Shown here: positions 29,706 through 39,394 of the stretch, in pieces
How the letters are laid out: every line of letters starts with the position of its first letter
Position numbering within the stretch: the first letter of the stretch is position 1
From: Mycolicibacterium aichiense
GTDB taxonomy: Bacteria; Actinomycetota; Actinomycetes; Mycobacteriales; Mycobacteriaceae
DNA length: 64,000 nucleotides
Direction of reading: 5' to 3'
Assembly (NCBI RefSeq): GCF_010726245.1
Contig: NZ_AP022561.1
Span: 310,001-374,000, forward strand
Made by a program: the position numbers and the translations under genes
Notes under the pieces: generated by a model
Told to the model about the DNA's origin: nothing
Databases searched by the model: none
The model's input: the letters and a program-made list of their open reading frames with translations, nothing else

Positions 29706-32237
29706 ATGGGTGCTTCGAGGTTTGTCGGACGGGTTGGCGGATTGGCGGTGGCGCTCGGAGTGGGCGCCGCGGTGTTCTCCACCGGTTACGGCGTCGCATG
29801 GGCGGACGGGTCGACGGGATCGTCGGGGGCAGGCTCGAATTCGAGCTCGGCGAGCAGTGGCTCGGACTCGTCCGGAACCGGGTCGAAGGGGCCGTCGGCA
29901 TCGACCGGGTCGTCCAAGCGGACTACCACTGCCGGGTCGGGCCAAGCGGTCGGTACCGGTGGCGCCAAGACCAGCTCCAAGCATTCCAAGACCGGCCCCG
30001 CTCAAGTGCGTGCCGAGTCGGCGGTGTCCGCACAGACGACGAGTTCCACTGCCGAAGCGGCAAACAACTCGGGATCGCAATCCGGTTCCGGCGGCGGCGC
30101 AGATGTCGTCGCGCCGTCGGCGAGTTCGACTGCCGCGGTGGTGACACCGGTGGCCTCGCTGGCCCCCAAGCTGCCCGTGCTGCCGTCGCCGAGCGCGATC
30201 TCGTCAGTGCTGACCACCGCGCTGCACGACGTGCTCGACCCGTTCTCCGGTGGCCTGCCGAGGCCCGCCGTCGACTCGCCACTGGCGCTGACCTTCGCGG
30301 CACTTCAGCGCCGCACCTCGGCGTCGGCGCTGGCGAGCAATCCGATCGCGATCAATCCGGTATTGGTCATCAATGACGGCATCATCGACGGCACCACCGG
30401 CGCCACTGGGGCGTCCGGCCTGACCTACACGTTGATCAGTGGGCCCAACAAGGGCGGGAAGATCACCTTCTCCGCGACCGGTGACACCAACTATCAGCTC
30501 GGCAATTTCAGCTATCTGCCCGACCAGTCGGTGCTCGGCGGGACCGTCAACGAGCAGTTCAAGATCCTGGTGGCTCAGAAGACCCAGTTCGACCAGATCG
30601 TGGAGAGCATCCCGCTTCTCGGCGGGCTGGCCGGGCAGGTCATCGTCGTTCTGCACCAGACTCCGGTCCTCGGCGACCTGCTCGCACCGATCATCGGGTA
30701 CTCGCAGGTCGCGACGTTCAACTCGACGGCTGTGCTGCCCGCCACCGACCCGGTGGCCTACACCTACAAGATGCCGTCCTTCGACGGCACGCTGATCAGC
30801 GTCAACTGGTTCCCGAAGCTCGGCCTCACCGGATCCGATACGGCGCCAACGATTCTCGACGGCCCTGGCCTGGCCACCGCAGGCCAGACCGACCCGTACA
30901 CGCAATACGGCATCGGCGGACTGACACCCGGGGTGTCTCTCCTTCGCGACAACTACAACGTGGTCACCTGGGATCCCCGCGGCGAGTTCGCCTCCGGCGG
31001 CATTCTCCAGCTCGACAGCCCCTTCTTCGAGGCACGCGACGTCTCATCGATCCTCAATTATGTTGCCGGACTGGATAATTCGCTTCTAGATGGTCCGAAT
31101 GATCCCCGCGTCGGGATGGTCGGAGGCTCCTACGGTGGCGGTATCCAGCTCACCAGTGCGGCCACCGACCCACGGATCGACGCCATCGTCCCGGGTATCT
31201 CGTGGAACTCGCTGAACAACTCGCTGTACCCCGGCGGCTCGTTCAAGACGGCCTACGCGTCGCTGCTGCTGCTGTCGCTGGTCCTGTCGAAGGCCCGGAT
31301 CAACAACCTGATCTATCAGGGCATCATCACCGGTGATTTGTTCGGGGTGCTGAGCAACAGTGCGCAGGCATTGTTGGCCGGCAGTGGTCCCACCTCGCTG
31401 CTCAACCAACTGAAGGCGCCGACGCTACTGATCCAGGGCACGGTGGACGTGTTGTTCACCCTGCAGCAGGCGATCGACAACGCGCAGACCATCATCGCAA
31501 ACCCGTATGGCACGCCGGTGAAGATGATCTGGTTCTGTGGCGGCCACGGGGTGTGCCTGACCAACGACGGCGACGTCAACCCCAACCTGGCCTCGACGTT
31601 CGCCTGGCTGGACTACTACGTCAAGGACGGCAACACCAGCGGGACGCCGAACATCCCCAATTTCCAGTTCACCGACCAGAACGGGAACTGGTACCAGTCC
31701 GACTTCCTCCCCACGACGGGCAGCGGCTTGTTCGGCACACCCGACCAGGCGGTGACCGGAGCGTCGGGCGGCACGCTGGGCATCGTCCCGATCATCGGTG
31801 GCTCCGGGCCCGCGCCGCAGGCGGCGATTCCGTACTCGCTGGGCCTGGCGTCCAAAGCGAACAACGCGATCAACGTGGCCGTGCCGACCCAGGTCGGTAC
31901 GACGTATCTGGGCGCGCCCACCGTGAGCTTCGATTACCAGGGCCTGGGTAACACCCGCTTCGTCTACGCGCAGCTGGTCGACAACAAGACGGGTCTGGTC
32001 GTCGGCAACCTGGTGACGCCGGTGGCGGTGACGATGGATGGGCGCACGCACACCGCAAGCATCAACATGGAGAACATCGTCTACACCGCAGCCGACCCGA
32101 GCGACGATCTGACCCTGCAGATCACCAGCTCGGCGACCGCGTATGAGAGGTTCACCGCATTCGGCGTCATCAACATCTCCAACATCAGCCTGACGCTGCC
32201 GACAGCCGACCCGACCAAGTTCAGCCCGGAACCGTAG
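29706..32237 (+). CDS. Large secreted alpha/beta hydrolase (CocE/S15-like) with Ig-like module
   Basis: 843 aa. GGGAGG ribosome site 9 nt before the ATG. Signal peptide RFVGRVGGLAVALGVGAAVF (residues about 5-24, cut after AWA). Ser/Gly/Thr-rich linker to about residue 150, a cadherin/tandem-95-like module (about 215-300, VNEQFKILVAQ), then an X-Pro dipeptidyl-peptidase/CocE-type hydrolase (about 350-690) with nucleophile Ser475 in GGSYGGG, a WDPRG block (NVVTWDPRGEFASGG) and catalytic-His candidate CGGHGVC. The C-terminal jelly-roll-like part (about 690-843) is typical of S15/CocE enzymes. Extracellular esterase or peptidase; substrate unknown. Confidence 0.83.
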   Translation: MGASRFVGRVGGLAVALGVGAAVFSTGYGVAWADGSTGSSGAGSNSSSASSGSDSSGTGSKGPSASTGSSKRTTTAGSGQAVGTGGAKTSSKHSKTGPAQVRAESAVSAQTTSSTAEAANNSGSQSGSGGGADVVAPSASSTAAVVTPVASLAPKLPVLPSPSAISSVLTTALHDVLDPFSGGLPRPAVDSPLALTFAALQRRTSASALASNPIAINPVLVINDGIIDGTTGATGASGLTYTLISGPNKGGKITFSATGDTNYQLGNFSYLPDQSVLGGTVNEQFKILVAQKTQFDQIVESIPLLGGLAGQVIVVLHQTPVLGDLLAPIIGYSQVATFNSTAVLPATDPVAYTYKMPSFDGTLISVNWFPKLGLTGSDTAPTILDGPGLATAGQTDPYTQYGIGGLTPGVSLLRDNYNVVTWDPRGEFASGGILQLDSPFFEARDVSSILNYVAGLDNSLLDGPNDPRVGMVGGSYGGGIQLTSAATDPRIDAIVPGISWNSLNNSLYPGGSFKTAYASLLLLSLVLSKARINNLIYQGIITGDLFGVLSNSAQALLAGSGPTSLLNQLKAPTLLIQGTVDVLFTLQQAIDNAQTIIANPYGTPVKMIWFCGGHGVCLTNDGDVNPNLASTFAWLDYYVKDGNTSGTPNIPNFQFTDQNGNWYQSDFLPTTGSGLFGTPDQAVTGASGGTLGIVPIIGGSGPAPQAAIPYSLGLASKANNAINVAVPTQVGTTYLGAPTVSFDYQGLGNTRFVYAQLVDNKTGLVVGNLVTPVAVTMDGRTHTASINMENIVYTAADPSDDLTLQITSSATAYERFTAFGVINISNISLTLPTADPTKFSPEP

Positions 32238-32244
32238 GGCCGGG

Positions 32245-32275
32245 GTCAGCCGGCGGGTGACTTCAGCCGGCTGAC
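32245..32275. terminator. Strong hairpin at convergent hydrolase/cutinase ends
   Basis: GTCAGCCGGC (32245-32254) and GCCGGCTGAC (32266-32275) are a perfect 10-bp inverted repeat with an 11-nt loop. It starts 8 bp after the hydrolase stop and lies inside the 3' end of the cutinase gene. Confidence 0.55.
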
Positions 32276-32941
32276 CGCGAACTGTGCGGCTTGACCGACC
32301 ACACCGGATACGACATATCGGCTATGTGCGAGCAGGTCCACGCCGTTCGAACAGACGGGGTCGCCGGTGAGGCACAGGTCGAGGGCCTTGGCCCCGTACA
32401 GAGGGCTCCTGGGTGGCAACGGTCCGCCGCCCATCTTGCGGGAGGGATTGCCGAACACCACGACCGCGGCGACGTGACCGGCGACGGCGTCCGGCATGGG
32501 GGTGGGAGTGCCGAACGCGGCGCCTGCGGTCGTGGTGAGCAGATCGATGACATCGGCACCCTGCGAGTAGCCGCTCAGCACCACGCGGGTCGCCGGACAT
32601 GCCGCGACGAGGTTCTCGACGTGCACCCAACCGTCAGTGGCACCGGTGGTGGTTCCTCCGTTCAGGTCCAGATTCGCCGGATAACTGATGCCGTAGACCG
32701 ACAGCGATTTTCCGGGAAGCTGTGCGCTCATCGCGTTGACCAGAGCTTGTCCGACCGGGTCGACCGGGGGCACGGTATTAGTTCCCCGGGCGTACACGAC
32801 CTGGATGTCAGGGCAGGCGTCGGCCCGCGCCATCGACATAGTGGGCAGCATCACCTGCACCGCGAGTGCCAACACACCAGCAGCAAAAATCGGTGCGCCC
32901 GGATGCGTGTGCACGGCTGCATGGTGGCACCCGTTGACCAC
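32246..32941 (-). CDS. Secreted cutinase-family esterase (Culp-like)
   Basis: 231 aa from GTG 32941; an in-frame GTG at 32914 (VHTHPGAPIFAAG) is an equally good start. Signal peptide ends MARADA before CPDIQVVYARGTN, the cutinase N-terminal signature. Serine nucleophile in L-S-G-Y-S-Q-G, catalytic Asp in C-L-T-G-D-P-V-C and His in LLAHSRYV complete the triad, and cysteines are placed as in the family. Mycobacterial cutinase-like proteins hydrolyse lipid esters or phospholipids rather than cutin. Convergent with the large hydrolase. Confidence 0.9.
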   Translation of the reverse strand: MVNGCHHAAVHTHPGAPIFAAGVLALAVQVMLPTMSMARADACPDIQVVYARGTNTVPPVDPVGQALVNAMSAQLPGKSLSVYGISYPANLDLNGGTTTGATDGWVHVENLVAACPATRVVLSGYSQGADVIDLLTTTAGAAFGTPTPMPDAVAGHVAAVVVFGNPSRKMGGGPLPPRSPLYGAKALDLCLTGDPVCSNGVDLLAHSRYVVSGVVGQAAQFAVSRLKSPAG

Positions 32942-33114
32942 ACCAGAATTAGGCGCGCCGAACCCGACGGGAACTCATGAGCAAATACACAGGAGCCGGC
33001 ACTGGTGCGGGCTGCCCTAAGTTGTTGTCGGCTAGGGGAATTCGACTAAAATATGCTCTGTTGCAAAACGAGTGTGACGGGTCGGGGCGCTTGAGGTCGT
33101 AAGGGATTAGCACG

Positions 33115-33372
33115 ATGACACTGACGAAGATCGCAGCAACAGCAGCACTTTCCGCAGGGCTCAGCCTGGCGGGGCTTGGTGTGGGCGCCGGTATCGCTTA
33201 CGCCGATCCGGGACATGGCCACGGCCATGACGGCTGGGAGTGGAACGACCATGACCGCGGCCGAGGCGACTGGCGCGGACCCGATTACGGTCCCGTGTTC
33301 TACGGGCCGCCCGCAGCCTGTGTGCAGGCCACCGGTCCGTTCGGGCTGGTGACCGGCGGCGCCTGCATCTAG
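33115..33372 (+). CDS. Small secreted His/Gly/Asp-rich protein
   Basis: 85 aa. Sec signal peptide MTLTKIAATAALSAGLSLAG..., cut after IAYA near residue 31. The mature part (54 aa) begins DPGHGHGHDGWEWNDHDRGR, rich in His and Asp, and ends with two cysteines (AACVQATGP ... GGACI). The histidine cluster could bind metal. Such short mycobacterial proteins are common and mostly uncharacterised. Convergent with the reductase gene, 6 bp apart; a 14-bp palindrome CTAGCGGCCGCTAG spans the junction. The 173 bp upstream show no clear site. Confidence 0.75.
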   Translation: MTLTKIAATAALSAGLSLAGLGVGAGIAYADPGHGHGHDGWEWNDHDRGRGDWRGPDYGPVFYGPPAACVQATGPFGLVTGGACI

Positions 33373-33378
33373 CGGCCG

Positions 33379-34446
33379 CTAGCCCTGCACCACGCCTCGG
33401 GCCCTGGGCAACGGCAGATCGTTGTAGGTCGCGATGCCCGGCGGTGCGGCGACGACGGCGGGGATCGCGTGAATCGGTGGCATCGCCGTCATGATGTGGC
33501 CGAGAACGAAGAAGTCTTCGAGTGACTTTGCGTTCTCGATCATGTCCATCGGCGGTAGGAACCCGACCTGCATGTTCACCGTCGGGCGTCCGTCGATCGT
33601 AATTTTCCAGCCGTCGGCGTCGAGCTGCCAGTCCGGCTCGAGGGTGGTGCCCTTCTTCCATCGCACATTGATGTCGATGACGGTCTTGCCGTTGACGATG
33701 CCCTGCCAGCTGGCGTAGACCCCGGCGACGTGGCCTGCCTTGATGGTCCACGATGCCATCGGCAGATCCTCGGTGGTCTGAGCGTATTCGGACACGCAGG
33801 TGATCTCGTCCAGCTCCAGGCCTAGCGAATCGGCGACCAACTGCACCGCCTCGGCGAACACCGCGGTGCCCTTGGCAGCCATCGGCTGCAGGTCGGGATC
33901 GTCGATGCGCATATCGAAGCCGACCGGGCGCTCGGTCTCGGGGGAGTCGTAGAGGGTGGTGTCAGCGGACTCGGCGATGGTGATCTTGTCGACGCGATCG
34001 CAGGACGTGGCTGCGACGATCGCCAGTAGCTCGGCGAAGCCGGGGCTCACCCCCGAGCCGAACATCGTCGAACCGCCGGCCTTACATGCCTCCTCGATGC
34101 GGGCACGGCCGTCGCCGAGGTTCTGGCCGGTGATGAATGACGCCGATGCGACGACATTGACGCCGGCCGACAGGATCTGGACCAGCTCGTCGACGTCGAT
34201 CCACATCGGGTTGTAGACCACGCAGTCCGGCTTGAGCGCCAGCAGAGCATCCACGTCGTTGGTCGCGGTGACTCCCAGCGGATCGATCCCGACCAGTTCT
34301 CCGACGTCGCGGCCGGCCTTGTCCGATGACCACGCGTAACAACCGACGAGTTCGAGGGTGGGGTTGGCGGTGATCGCCTGAACGGAGCTCTTTCCTACAT
34401 TGCCGGTCGTCCACTGGACGACCCGATAGGGAGAAATGTTGGGCAC
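33379..34446 (-). CDS. NAD(P)H-dependent amine dehydrogenase / DapB-like reductase family
   Basis: 355 aa with a GTG start. Rossmann fold at the N-terminus (VVQWTTGNVGKSSVQAI, residues 8-24) and a DapB-like C-terminal region. It belongs to the family that includes 2,4-diaminopentanoate dehydrogenase and many mycobacterial paralogues (Rv0926c and similar) with unknown substrates. GSGVSPGFAELLAIVAA (about 130-146) is a typical family block. No pathway partner adjoins. The call is at family level. Confidence 0.75.
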   Translation of the reverse strand: MPNISPYRVVQWTTGNVGKSSVQAITANPTLELVGCYAWSSDKAGRDVGELVGIDPLGVTATNDVDALLALKPDCVVYNPMWIDVDELVQILSAGVNVVASASFITGQNLGDGRARIEEACKAGGSTMFGSGVSPGFAELLAIVAATSCDRVDKITIAESADTTLYDSPETERPVGFDMRIDDPDLQPMAAKGTAVFAEAVQLVADSLGLELDEITCVSEYAQTTEDLPMASWTIKAGHVAGVYASWQGIVNGKTVIDINVRWKKGTTLEPDWQLDADGWKITIDGRPTVNMQVGFLPPMDMIENAKSLEDFFVLGHIMTAMPPIHAIPAVVAAPPGIATYNDLPLPRARGVVQG

Positions 34447-34507
34447 TCGCTCAGCATAGGGTCAGCTGCGCAGTTCAGACGGTTGTTTAGGTGAACTCGA
34501 CAGTCGT

Positions 34508-35341
34508 CTACTCGTCGACCGCGACATTGCCGCGGTTGCGGCGGCGCAGCCGATGGTTTGTCTTACCGGTCGGGCGCTTGTTCCGCAGCGCGCCGCTCGG
34601 CTCGGCGTCGGGCTCTGGCTCTGGCTTGGCGTCGGCTTCCGGTACGGGCTCGGCCTCGGGCGCGGGCTCGGCCTCCGACGACGCCTCGGCCTCGGGCGCG
34701 GGCTCGGCCTCCGGCGACGCCTCGGCCGACACGTCGGCGGGCTTCTCGTCCTCGACGGCCGGCTCGCTCGTCTCCTCTGCTTCCGCGGAGTCGGCAGGCT
34801 CGGTGGCTTCGGCGACCTCGGTGGTCTCGGCGGTGTCTTCGGAGTCGTCGGCCGCCTTGCCGCGTTTCTTCTTGGCCTTCTTCTCTTTCTTCGGCTTTGC
34901 CGGCTTGGCCGGCAACTCGGCGGTGTAGGCCAGCTGGAAGGCGAGCAGCGCGAGGACCGCGATCGCCGCGGCCGCGCCGTAGACGCCGAACAGCCACGGC
35001 CCGCCCTTATCGAGGCTGACCCAGATCTCGGCGACCGCGGTCCCGACGATCAGCACACCGGCCAGCACGTGCAGGATCACCGACCACAGGCGCAAGCGCA
35101 GCGCCAGCTGCGGAGTGCCTGCCTCGGGCTTTCGGCTGCGCAGCAAGGTGAGCAACACCGGCAGCGCGGCCAGCGCGATCAGGACACCGGTGACGATGCG
35201 CGCAATAGTGCCCAGCGCGTGGGTGGTGTCGCCCATGAGCTCCCACCACCGGGGCAGCACGAACAAGAAGTACAGAGCTCCGGCCAGCACCCACAGCACC
35301 AGCTGAAGTGCAGTCGCCGGAACGCGCCCCATACCCCTCAT
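34508..35341 (-). CDS. lucA: LucA-like integral membrane protein with long acidic C-terminal tail
   Basis: 277 aa. Homologue by position and N-terminal domain of LucA (Rv3723), which stabilises Mce fatty-acid and cholesterol importers in M. tuberculosis. Four spans lie within about residues 7-145. Then a lysine-rich cytoplasmic stretch (KPKKEKKAKKKRGK) and an acidic Pro/Glu/Ala tail (about 165-250) with repeated EAEPAPEA units, ending in a basic cluster. Start ATG 35341 follows AGGAGGGG closely; ATG 35332 is an alternative. The acidic tail is where it differs most from short LucA proteins. Confidence 0.8.
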   Translation of the reverse strand: MRGMGRVPATALQLVLWVLAGALYFLFVLPRWWELMGDTTHALGTIARIVTGVLIALAALPVLLTLLRSRKPEAGTPQLALRLRLWSVILHVLAGVLIVGTAVAEIWVSLDKGGPWLFGVYGAAAAIAVLALLAFQLAYTAELPAKPAKPKKEKKAKKKRGKAADDSEDTAETTEVAEATEPADSAEAEETSEPAVEDEKPADVSAEASPEAEPAPEAEASSEAEPAPEAEPVPEADAKPEPEPDAEPSGALRNKRPTGKTNHRLRRRNRGNVAVDE

Positions 35342-35413
35342 GCCCCTCCTAAAAGTCAAAATCCGAGGTGCGACCAGGCGTTGTGTCCCCCCGATCGCAC
35401 CTCGGATCAGGTG

Positions 35414-35499
35414 CGGAGGATAGGGGATTTGAACCCCTGAGGGCTGTTAACCCAACCCGCGTTCCAGGCGAGCGCCATAGGCCACTAGGCGAATCCTCC
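35414..35499 (-). tRNA. tRNA-Ser (anticodon GGA)
   Basis: An 86-nt class II tRNA on the minus strand. Acceptor arms GGAGGAT and ATCCTCC pair perfectly (35493-35499 with 35415-35421), discriminator G at 35414. Anticodon loop CTGGAAC reads UCC/UCU, the variable arm is long, and the T arm is CAGGGG-TTCAAAT-CCCCTA. CCA is not encoded (GCACC follows). Confidence 0.95.
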
Positions 35500-35608
35500 G
35501 TCGGCAATGGTAGCGGACTCGGGAAGTGCCTCGCCCCGGCTGCCTGGCTCACCCGTGACTTGTCGCCTCCGCGACGGGCCACCGGCGCGCGGGTATTACA
35601 CTCGCAAT

Positions 35609-37009
<1,401 letters not shown>

Positions 37010-37018
37010 CCTTCACCC

Positions 37019-38932
37019 GTGGCGCTCTACCGCAAGTACCGGCCGGCAACCTTCGCCGAGGTGGTGGGCCAGGAGCACGTCACTGAACCGCTGTCGACCG
37101 CGCTGTCGGCGCATCGGATCAACCACGCGTATCTGTTCTCCGGGCCGCGTGGTTGCGGTAAGACGTCCTCGGCGCGCATCCTCGCCCGCTCGCTGAACTG
37201 CGAGCAGGGTCCGACGCCGACCCCGTGTGGGGTGTGCGATTCGTGCGTGGCGCTGGCCCCGAACGGCCCGGGCAACGTCGACGTGGTCGAACTCGACGCC
37301 GCCAGCCACGGCGGTGTGGATGACACCCGCGAGCTGCGCGATCGGGCGTTCTATGCGCCCGCTCAGTCGCGCTACCGCATCTTCATCGTCGACGAAGCAC
37401 ACATGGTCACCACCGCCGGCTTCAATGCGCTGCTGAAGATCGTCGAGGAGCCGCCCGAGCACCTGATCTTCGTGTTCGCCACCACCGAACCGGAAAAGGT
37501 GCTGCCGACGATCCGCTCGCGCACCCATCACTACCCGTTCCGGCTGCTGGCCCCGAAGACCATGCGCGCGTTGATCGAGAAGATCATCGCCTCGGAGAGC
37601 GTCACCGTCGACGACGCGGTGTATCCGCTCGTCATCCGGGCCGGCGGCGGCTCGCCCCGCGATACGTTGAGCGTGCTGGACCAGCTGCTCGCCGGTGCGG
37701 AAGGCAACCGCGTGCACTATCAGCGCGCGCTCGCGCTGCTGGGCGCCACCGATGTGGCCCTGATCGACGACGCTGTTGACTCGCTTGCCGCGGGCGATGC
37801 GGCTGCGCTGTTCGGTGCGGTGGAGTCGGTAATCGACGCCGGACATGATCCGCGCCGTTTTGCCGTCGACCTACTCGAGCGGTTCCGCGATTTGATTGTG
37901 CTGCAAGCAGTTCCGGACGCTGCCACCCGCGGTGTGGTCGACGCCCCCGACGACGTGCTGGAGCGGATGCGCGAGCAGGCCGCGAAGATCGGGCCCGCGA
38001 CGCTGACCCGCTACGCCGAGGTGGTGCACGCGGGGCTGGGGGAGATGCGCGGCGCGACGGCACCACGGTTGCTGCTGGAGGTGGTCTGCGCCCGGCTTCT
38101 GTTGCCGTCGGCCAGCGACACCGAGTCGGCACTGCTGCAGCGGATCGAACGTATCGAGACCCGGATGGAGATCACGATCCCGGCGGGTGAGGCCGGGTTG
38201 AATTCCGGTGCACCGGCGGCGGCGCCGGCCAAGCAGTATGTGCGCAAGACGCAGCAGGCTGCTGCTCCCGAGGCGGCAGCAGCACCCGCCGCACCCGCGG
38301 CTGCACCCGAGCCGCTTCCTGCTCCCGCGCCGGTCCCCGAGCCGATCGCCAAGCCGGAGCCGATTGCACGACCGGAGCCGGTCGCACGGCCCGAGCCCGT
38401 CGCCAAGCCCGACCCGGTGCCGGAAGCCACACCGCCGCCGCCGGCCACCGAACCGGCCGCGGCCCCGGCCGCCGCTGCCCCGGGTGAACCGGGGGCGGCT
38501 GCGGTACGCACCATGTGGACGACGGTGCGGGAGAAGGTGCGTCAGCGCAGCCGTACCACCGAGGTCATGCTGGCCGGAGCGATCGTGCGTGCGGTCGAGA
38601 ACAACACTCTGATCCTCGGCCATGAGTCGGCACCGCTGGCCAAGCGGCTGTGTGAGCAGCGCAACGCCGATGTCATCCGTGACGCGCTCAAGGATGCGCT
38701 CGGGGTGGACTGGCGGGTACGCTGCGAGGTCGGCGTCGGTGAGCCGGTGCGCGAAGCCGCGCCATTACCTCCGGAACCCGAGCCCGATCCGGTAGATCGC
38801 CAGCGCGCCGAAGAGGACAGCATGATCGCCGAGGTCGGCCGCGACGACGACTCGGCGCCGCGACGCGACCCGGAGGAAGTGGCGCTCGAGCTACTGCAGA
38901 ACGAGTTGGGCGCGCGCAAGATCGAGGGCTAG
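37019..38932 (+). CDS. dnaX: DNA polymerase III subunits gamma and tau
   Basis: 637 aa clamp-loader ATPase. GTG start (VALYRKYRPATFAEVVGQEH). Walker A GPRGCGKTS (42-50), zinc cysteines in the CEQGPTPTPCGVCDSC stretch (64-79), Walker B VDEAH, SRC-like sensor region. AAA+ domains I-III run to about residue 360. A Pro/Ala/Glu-rich tether (about 385-490, repeated A-x-P-E-P units) leads to the C-terminal tau domain (VRTMWTTVREKVRQRSR). No slippery heptamer for frameshifting was searched for in detail. Start 9 bp after aspC. Confidence 0.95.
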   Translation: MALYRKYRPATFAEVVGQEHVTEPLSTALSAHRINHAYLFSGPRGCGKTSSARILARSLNCEQGPTPTPCGVCDSCVALAPNGPGNVDVVELDAASHGGVDDTRELRDRAFYAPAQSRYRIFIVDEAHMVTTAGFNALLKIVEEPPEHLIFVFATTEPEKVLPTIRSRTHHYPFRLLAPKTMRALIEKIIASESVTVDDAVYPLVIRAGGGSPRDTLSVLDQLLAGAEGNRVHYQRALALLGATDVALIDDAVDSLAAGDAAALFGAVESVIDAGHDPRRFAVDLLERFRDLIVLQAVPDAATRGVVDAPDDVLERMREQAAKIGPATLTRYAEVVHAGLGEMRGATAPRLLLEVVCARLLLPSASDTESALLQRIERIETRMEITIPAGEAGLNSGAPAAAPAKQYVRKTQQAAAPEAAAAPAAPAAAPEPLPAPAPVPEPIAKPEPIARPEPVARPEPVAKPDPVPEATPPPPATEPAAAPAAAAPGEPGAAAVRTMWTTVREKVRQRSRTTEVMLAGAIVRAVENNTLILGHESAPLAKRLCEQRNADVIRDALKDALGVDWRVRCEVGVGEPVREAAPLPPEPEPDPVDRQRAEEDSMIAEVGRDDDSAPRRDPEEVALELLQNELGARKIEG

Positions 38933-39015
38933 CAGTTCTGTGTGCGTTCTCGTGGTCCGCTGTGGATCTGCTGTGCTGTGAAGCGCTTGTGCGTCAGCGC
39001 CTTTACCGTCGGTGC

Positions 39016-39387
39016 ATGATCATCGACAGTCGTCGAATCGCGGCGACGCTCGCCGGATGCGGGGCGCTCGCAGTGGCTCTGTTCGGGCAAATGGCCACTG
39101 CTGCAGCCGATCCCGACGCGCCGCCGCCACCGCCGAACTGCACCGCGGCCGATATGGAAGGCGTACGAATGGGCGTGCAGGCCGCGACGTCGGCCTATCT
39201 GTTCACCCATCCCGACGTGAACGCATTCTTCACCAGCCTGGCCGGCCTCCCGCGCGATCAGGTGCGCGCCCGGGTCAAGGCCTACATGGCCGCCAATCCG
39301 CAGACCGCTTCCGAAATCGGCGGGATCCGACAACCGTTGGTGGACATCAAGAATCGCTGCGGTCAGCTGCCCGGATCGGGTGTCTAG
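39016..39387 (+). CDS. Secreted haemophore-like protein (mycobacterial haem-binding family)
   Basis: 123 aa from the ATG at 39016 (MIIDSRRIAATLAG); earlier in-frame starts lack a signal-peptide lead. Signal peptide cut near AAA-DPD (residues 31-34). The mature helical domain with two cysteines (NCTAADMEG and NRCGQLPG) and FTHPDVNAFF matches the Rv0203-type haem-binding family (MHB), thought to carry haem in the periplasm for MmpL-mediated uptake. Haem ligands cannot be fixed by eye. Between dnaX and the methyltransferase, with no link to either. Confidence 0.75.
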   Translation: MIIDSRRIAATLAGCGALAVALFGQMATAAADPDAPPPPPNCTAADMEGVRMGVQAATSAYLFTHPDVNAFFTSLAGLPRDQVRARVKAYMAANPQTASEIGGIRQPLVDIKNRCGQLPGSGV

Positions 39388-39394
39388 TTCCGGT

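Noticed and set aside
28172..29782. 536-codon open frame antisense to the aspartic protease gene
   Set aside because: Arg/Gly/Asp-rich shadow typical of high-GC third-position bias; no domain and no ribosome site, while the opposite strand has a clear protease.
33369..33382. 14-bp palindrome CTAGCGGCCGCTAG between two convergent genes
   Set aside because: No spacer for a hairpin loop and no known operator; probably chance, or a weak end signal.
34620..34780. Repeats of GGCCTCGGGCGCGGGCTCGG type as a regulatory array
   Set aside because: They are codon-level repeats of the acidic tail of the LucA-like protein, explained by the coding sequence.
37019..38932. Programmed frameshift in dnaX
   Set aside because: No A-rich slippery run was noticed in this high-GC gene; one full-length product is assumed.
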